Assembly (NCBI RefSeq): GCF_025666195.1
Contig: NZ_CP102592.1
Span: forward strand, 5,084,001 to 5,148,000
Direction of reading: 5' to 3'
DNA length: 64,000 bases
Source: Xanthomonas sp. CFBP 8443
GTDB lineage: Bacteria; Pseudomonadota; Gammaproteobacteria; Xanthomonadales; Xanthomonadaceae
In this document: in pieces, positions 60,048-64,000 of the stretch
How positions within the stretch are numbered: position 1 is the stretch's first letter
Layout of the letters: every line of letters starts with the position of its first letter
The notes under the pieces: generated by a model
What the model was told of the DNA's origin: nothing
The model's input: only the letters and a program-made list of their open reading frames with translations
Databases searched by the model: none
Program-made: the position numbers and the translations under genes

Positions 60048-61259
60048 TCAGCGCGCCGCCACCGCCGCCCGCCGGACTTCGCTGAAGTAGAACAGCAGCG
60101 CGGCCACGCCGAAGCCGGCGCCGAGCAGCGACAGTCCCGGCCAGCCGGCGTAGGCGAACACCGCCGCAGCCAACAACGAACCGGCCGCGCCGCACAGGAA
60201 CACCGAGGTCATGAACAGGCCGTTGAGGCGGCCACGCTGTTCCGGTGCAAGCATGTAGATGCTGCGCAGGCTCAGCACCTGGCACACCTGCACCGCCGCA
60301 TCCAGGACCAGCGCGGCGACCACCAGCCACAGCAGCGCATGCGCGTGCGCGGCCCAGGCGCCGATGCCGAAGGACAGGGCTGCCGCGGTCAGCGCCCAAC
60401 CGGTAGCCGGGCGGGTCCAGCCGCGGTCGGCCATGCGTCCGGCGAGCGGCGCGACCAGGGCGCCGGCGGCACCGGCCAGCGCGAACAGCGCGATATGCCG
60501 CTGGTCCATGCCGAAGGACTGCGCCAGCAGCAGCGGCGAGCCGGTCCAGAACACGTTGAACGCGGCGAACATCATGCCCTGGTAGAACGCGCGCCGGCGC
60601 AGCAGCGGGGTGTCGGCATACAGCCGCGGCAACGAGGCCAGCACCGCCGCATAGGACGCGCGCTGCGCAGGCCGCCGCTGCGGCAGGCGCCAGCGCAGCA
60701 CCGCCATCAGCAACAGCATCATGCCGGCGGACAGGAAGAACACCGCGCGCCAGCCCAGGGTGGCAGCGACGAAACTGGAGAACGGCCGCGCCAGCATGAT
60801 CCCGGCCAGCAGCCCGCCCATCACCGTGCCGACCACGCGGCCGCGGCTGGCCTCCGGCGCCAGGTGCGAGGCGAACGGCACCAGGATCTGCGTAGCCACG
60901 GCGCACACGCCGACCACGAACGAGCCGATCAAAAAGCCGGCGGCCGACTGCGACAGGCCGATGCCGACCAGGCCCAGCACCACCCCGCCCAGCAGCAGGA
61001 TCGCCAGGCGCCGGTTCTCGGCCACGTCCGCCAGCGGCACCAGCAACAGCAGGCCGGCGCCGTAGCCGAGCTGGGTCAGCGCCACGATCAACCCGGCCAG
61101 GCCCGCGTGCAGGCGCAGTTCCGGCGCGATGATGCCGATCAGCGGCTGCGAGAAGTAGATGTTGGCCACCGCCAGGCCGCAGGCGGCGGCGAACAGCGCG
61201 ATCAGGCCGGAGGACAGGCCGGCGGGTGCCGCAGCGGCCCGGGACGCAGGAGGGGACAT
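60048..61259 (-). CDS. MFS efflux-type transporter
   Basis: Predicted 403-residue major facilitator with twelve hydrophobic segments, of the drug/metabolite efflux type (YnfM/AraJ-like). It carries the N-terminal LFAAACGLAVANIYFSQPLIGIIAPEL, LTQLGYGAGLLLLVPLADVAENRRL as the loop 2-3 motif, and LAGRMADRGWTRP as the equivalent in the C-terminal half. The usual R-R loop is present in divergent form. ATG at 61259. Substrate unknown. Confidence 0.9.
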   Translation of the reverse strand: MSPPASRAAAAPAGLSSGLIALFAAACGLAVANIYFSQPLIGIIAPELRLHAGLAGLIVALTQLGYGAGLLLLVPLADVAENRRLAILLLGGVVLGLVGIGLSQSAAGFLIGSFVVGVCAVATQILVPFASHLAPEASRGRVVGTVMGGLLAGIMLARPFSSFVAATLGWRAVFFLSAGMMLLLMAVLRWRLPQRRPAQRASYAAVLASLPRLYADTPLLRRRAFYQGMMFAAFNVFWTGSPLLLAQSFGMDQRHIALFALAGAAGALVAPLAGRMADRGWTRPATGWALTAAALSFGIGAWAAHAHALLWLVVAALVLDAAVQVCQVLSLRSIYMLAPEQRGRLNGLFMTSVFLCGAAGSLLAAAVFAYAGWPGLSLLGAGFGVAALLFYFSEVRRAAVAAR

Positions 61260-61271
61260 GGGAACCTGAAG

Positions 61272-61376
61272 CCGGGACTCGGGACTCGGGACTGGGGACC
61301 CGGAAGAGCAAAAGCATAAGGCAAAGCGCCGCGGCGCCGCTTTTCCGGGTCCCGAGTCCCGAGTCCCCGGTCCCGG
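61272..61376. repeat. Inverted repeat of GGGACTC heptamers
   Basis: Left arm 61272-61305 consists of three GGGACTC-type heptamers ending in GGGGACCCGGAA; the right arm 61343-61376 is its near-perfect inverse. Heptameric GGGACTC repeats are a recognised dispersed feature of Xanthomonas genomes. It lies between two minus-strand genes and may work as a terminator-like hairpin. Confidence 0.85.
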
Positions 61377-61387
61377 CTACATCCCGC

Positions 61388-61789
61388 TTACCACCAGCGC
61401 ATGCCTTCGAAGGGGTTCCAGCTGGTGCTGCCCTTCTTCACTTCCAGGTAGTAGGCGTAGTTGGCGATCATGCCGACCAGCACCGCATAGGCCACGCTCA
61501 GGCCGTTGATGACCATGTTCGGCAGGAAGAACGACAGCACGCCGATCGCCACCGAGATGCCGATCAGCACGATCGCCTTGCGCCACAGGCCGAGGATGAA
61601 GAAATAGATCCAGCCGAAGAAGAACGCGAAGAAGTTCATGTTGATCTTCAGGCGTTCGCCGAACGACAGGGCCTTGAACGCCGGCTTGAAGCCGGGCGAG
61701 GCCGGTCCGCCGTGGCGATCGAAGAAGTCGAAGCGGAACTGCCACTTCGGGCTGAGCGGCGCGCGCTCGGGAAGGTTCTGGGTGCTCAT
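61388..61789 (-). CDS. DUF2628 membrane protein
   Basis: Predicted 133-residue protein of the DUF2628 type: soluble N-terminus (KWQFRFDFFDRHGGPASPGFKPAFKALSFGERLKINMNFFAFFFGWIYFFILGLWRKAI), then two or three hydrophobic segments and the closing LEVKKGSTSWNPFEGMRWW. Function unknown. ATG at 61789, preceded by AAGGAATT on the minus strand. Confidence 0.88.
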   Translation of the reverse strand: MSTQNLPERAPLSPKWQFRFDFFDRHGGPASPGFKPAFKALSFGERLKINMNFFAFFFGWIYFFILGLWRKAIVLIGISVAIGVLSFFLPNMVINGLSVAYAVLVGMIANYAYYLEVKKGSTSWNPFEGMRWW

Positions 61790-62120
61790 GCAGGTCAATT
61801 CCTTTTTGTAATCGTTTTCATTGTAGCTGAATAGGCTGCTGCGAGGCCATGCGCGCAGGTGGTGACTGCTGTCGGCAGCAGCCTTTGCGACGCCGGAGCC
61901 AGGCGCTCGCGGAACCGCGGACGAGGTTGCGCTGGCCACCGCACCTGGGCGCCAGGCCGGCTCGTTGCCGCTCGTTGGCATGGCCTGATCGTGCCGGGGC
62001 GCAGCAGATCCCCATCGCAGCGAAGAACGGCTGCTGCTCCGCCCGTGGAAGCGCAGGCCTCGGACGTGCAACCGCGTCCGGCCTATCAACCCGATTCGAG
62101 CGCGCGCGCCTGCGCGCCGC
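61790..62120. other. Non-coding gap before DUF2628 gene
   Basis: 331 bp with no gene. A Fur-box-like AT-rich stretch (around 61806-61830, AATGAAAACGATTAC on the minus strand) precedes the DUF2628 start; this resemblance is weak. Confidence 0.45.
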
Positions 62121-63266
62121 TCACTTCCCCAGATCGCGGCCGATCCGGATCGCTTCGGCCACGTTGCGCGCCGCCCTGCGCAGGTTCGCCCCCGCCTCGG
62201 CCAGCGCCTGCTCCAGCGTGCAGGGGCGTGGCACCGCGCCGAACATCGCATCGATGCCATGCGCATGCAGCAGCGCCGCGTCGGCGCCCAGGCCGCCGCC
62301 GATCGCCACCACCGGTTTGCCGTGGCGCTTGGCGATGCGGGCCACGCCGAGCGGCGTCTTGCCGCGCGCGCTCTGGCTGTCCAGCCGGCCCTCGCCGGTG
62401 ACGACCAGATCGGCAGCGGCCACCAGCGCCTCCAGTCCCAGCGCCTCGGCGACGATGTCCGCGCCCGGGCGCAACTGCGCGCCCAGGAACGCGACCAGCG
62501 CCGCGGCCAGGCCGCCGCCGGCACCCGCGCCGGGCAGCGCGGCGATCGCGATGCCCAGGTCGGCGTCGATCACCGCGGCGTAGTGGGACAGGTTGGCGTC
62601 GAGCTGCGCGACCTGCGCCGGGGTGGCGCCCTTCTGCGGCCCGAACACCGCAGAGGCGCCTGCGGGCCCGGTCAGCGGATTGTCGACATCGCAGGCGACC
62701 TGGATGTCGCAGTGCCGCAACCGCGGATCCAGGCCGGTCGCATCGATCCGCGCAAGCGCGGCCAGCGCACCGCCGCCGGCGCCGAGCTCACGGCCCTGCG
62801 CGTCGAGCAATCGCACGCCCAGGGCCTGCGCCATGCCAGCGCCGCCATCGTTGCTGGCGCTGCCGCCGACTCCGACGACGATGCTGCGCGCGCCGGCGTC
62901 CAGCGCCGCCAGGATCAATTCGCCGACGCCGTAGCTGGTGGCGGCGAGCGCATCGCGCCGCGCCGGCGGCAGCAACGCCAGCCCGCTCGCCGCGGCCATC
63001 TCGACGATGGCGGTGCGGCCATCGCCGCTCATGCCGAAGAAGGCCTCCACCGGCGCGCCCAGCGGTCCGGTCGCCGTGTGTGGGACGCGACGCCCGCCGG
63101 TGGCCGCGACCAGCGCCGCGACCGTACCCTCGCCGCCGTCGGCGACCGGCACCTTGACGTAGGTCCACGTCGGAAACACGTCGCGAAACCCCGCCTCGAT
63201 CTGCGTGGCCACTTCCAGCGCGGACAGGCTTTCCTTGAACGAATCCGGTGCGATGACGATCTTCAT
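62121..63266 (-). CDS. Glycerate kinase (GarK/GlxK type)
   Basis: Predicted 381-residue glycerate 2-kinase of the GarK/GlxK family, phosphorylating D-glycerate in glycolate/glyoxylate metabolism. Conserved segments: MKIVIAPDSFKESLSALEVA, VPVADGGEGTVAAL, GVGGSASNDGGAGMAQALG, VACDVDNPLTGPAGASAVFGPQKGA, and TGEGRLDSQSARGKTP. Length and motif order match. ATG at 63266. No associated tartronate or glyoxylate genes are visible. Confidence 0.95.
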   Translation of the reverse strand: MKIVIAPDSFKESLSALEVATQIEAGFRDVFPTWTYVKVPVADGGEGTVAALVAATGGRRVPHTATGPLGAPVEAFFGMSGDGRTAIVEMAAASGLALLPPARRDALAATSYGVGELILAALDAGARSIVVGVGGSASNDGGAGMAQALGVRLLDAQGRELGAGGGALAALARIDATGLDPRLRHCDIQVACDVDNPLTGPAGASAVFGPQKGATPAQVAQLDANLSHYAAVIDADLGIAIAALPGAGAGGGLAAALVAFLGAQLRPGADIVAEALGLEALVAAADLVVTGEGRLDSQSARGKTPLGVARIAKRHGKPVVAIGGGLGADAALLHAHGIDAMFGAVPRPCTLEQALAEAGANLRRAARNVAEAIRIGRDLGK

Positions 63267-63582
63267 GGTCGCCCCGATGCTAGCCGATGCCGCGCGTCGC
63301 GAGCGCTGCAGGCCATGCGCGTGACCACGCGGGTCGCGCTCGCTCGCGCGACAGCTACAGGCGTTGGCACGGCCAGCCGATCCACGCCGAGCGCGCGGCA
63401 ATGCGCCCGTTCCGATCGAAGTCGCCCAACACGTGCTGGCGTCATCGACGCGCGCTGCGGCAGCGTCGCGGTGGCGATGCGCCAGCGCATGCGCAGCGCG
63501 TCCTTGCCGTGGGCGCAGCGCCAGCTGGAGCCGCGGATGCGGCCTGCCGCGATGGCCGCTGCTGCCTCTGTCCTTGGCGGGC
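63267..63582. other. Non-coding gap
   Basis: 316 bp with no gene or repeat that I can support, between the glycerate kinase start and the dipeptidase stop. Confidence 0.45.
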
Positions 63583-64000
63583 TCAGGAAGCCCCGGCCTT
63601 CGCCTGCGCCGCCGCCCAATCCTGCGCCTGCTGCATCACCCGCAACAGGTTGCCGCCCCAGATGGCGGCGATCTGCTGCTCGCTGTAGCCCTTGCGCAGC
63701 AACCAGGCGGTGATCTTCGGCAGGTCGCCGACGTCCTCCATGCCGGCCACGCCGCCACCGCCGTCCCAGTCCATGCCGATGCCCACGTGCTCGGGGCCGA
63801 CCAGCGCCAGCACGTGCTCCAGGTGCGCGAAGAAATCGTCCAGCGTCGCCTGCCGCACCGGATATCTGGCGTCCAGCGCCTTCATCTCTTCGCCCAGCGT
63901 GAGCCCATCGGCCAGTTGCAGATGCTCCCAGCCGCCGTATCTGGCGATCAACGCCTCCTCGGCGGCCTTGCGCTCGGGGCTGGCGCCGTTGTCGATCAGG
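63583..64000 (-). CDS. Membrane dipeptidase (peptidase M19), 3' part only
   Basis: The frame is open past the window edge, so only the C-terminal about 138 residues are seen. They match renal dipeptidase-like metallopeptidases: a helix ending in RQATLDDFFAHLEHVLALVGPEHVGIGMDWDGGGGVAGMEDVGDLPKITAWLLRKGYSEQQIAAIWGGNLLRVM. The GxGMDWDG zinc-site region and the GGNLLRV end are diagnostic. In M19 proteins a binuclear zinc centre cleaves dipeptides. The start, signal peptide and N-terminal His ligands lie outside the window. Confidence 0.9.
   Translation of the reverse strand, partial: LIDNGASPERKAAEEALIARYGGWEHLQLADGLTLGEEMKALDARYPVRQATLDDFFAHLEHVLALVGPEHVGIGMDWDGGGGVAGMEDVGDLPKITAWLLRKGYSEQQIAAIWGGNLLRVMQQAQDWAAAQAKAGAS

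Noticed and set aside
61806..61830. Fur box upstream of the DUF2628 gene
   Set aside because: Only a partial match to the 19-bp consensus, and the gene has no link to iron.

Overview
The window is high-GC chromosomal DNA. It looks like Xanthomonadaceae, most likely Xanthomonas: gene content (recC-recB-recD operon, mlaFEDCBA in one operon, DUF6916/tail-collar locus), strong GC3 bias, REP sequences built on TGTAGGAGCGGCTTCAGCCG, and a second family of CCCTCTCCC/GGGAGAGGGG palindromes scattered between genes. The assignment is by recognition only; no search was run. No rRNA, tRNA or CRISPR array was seen.

Layout. 0-8.3 kb: ychJ-like gene, a TSUP permease, a three-gene SMC-like complex on the minus strand (JetA/MksF-, JetB/MksE- and JetC/MksB-like, with no JetD nuclease next to it), then folE. 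8.4-8.9 kb: five tandem REP doublets. 9-17.4 kb: YdeI/OmdA-like protein, MHS-family permease, TupA-like ATP-grasp protein, epoxide hydrolase, TonB-like membrane protein, small exported protein, DUF2306 protein. 17.5-24.7 kb is the accessory zone: a SymE-like gene with an overlapping partner, a conspicuously AT-rich two-gene insert (ParB/Srx-fold protein plus D12-class adenine methyltransferase), HIT hydrolase, a broken REP-associated transposase (RAYT), and hipB-hipA followed by an HNH-like gene. 24.8-28.3 kb: two regulator/target pairs (AraC with an exported alpha/beta hydrolase, TetR with an SDR), both with clear inverted repeats in the divergent promoter region.

30.3-40.1 kb is the recCBD operon (minus strand, C-B-D). 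It is the strangest part: the recB/recD junction has been tandemly amplified into about 185-bp units, each with a copy of the recD start, a copy of the recB tail and a dispersed palindrome, so that recB and recD are linked by a chain of GTGA-coupled mini-ORFs. RecB itself carries an in-frame REP doublet. 40.7-48 kb: a 1503-residue autotransporter with Calx-beta and Ig-like repeats, divergent from three tandem tail-collar proteins, a GNAT acetyltransferase and a DUF6916 protein. 48.4-52.7 kb: complete mlaFEDCBA lipid-transport operon closed by a strong terminator. 52.8-53.6 kb: a nested palindromic non-coding element. 53.7-64 kb: glutathione peroxidase, Cys-rich lipoprotein, rmuC, glutathione S-transferase, amino-acid permease with coupled DUF6882 protein, MFS efflux protein, DUF2628 protein, glycerate kinase and the 3' part of a membrane dipeptidase running off the window.

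Housekeeping DNA repair (RecBCD, RmuC) and envelope maintenance (Mla, autotransporter) dominate. Candidates for little-described biology are the ParB-like/Dam pair, the HipBA-HNH operon, the JetABC set without JetD, the tail-collar/DUF6916 locus and the amplified recBD junction.
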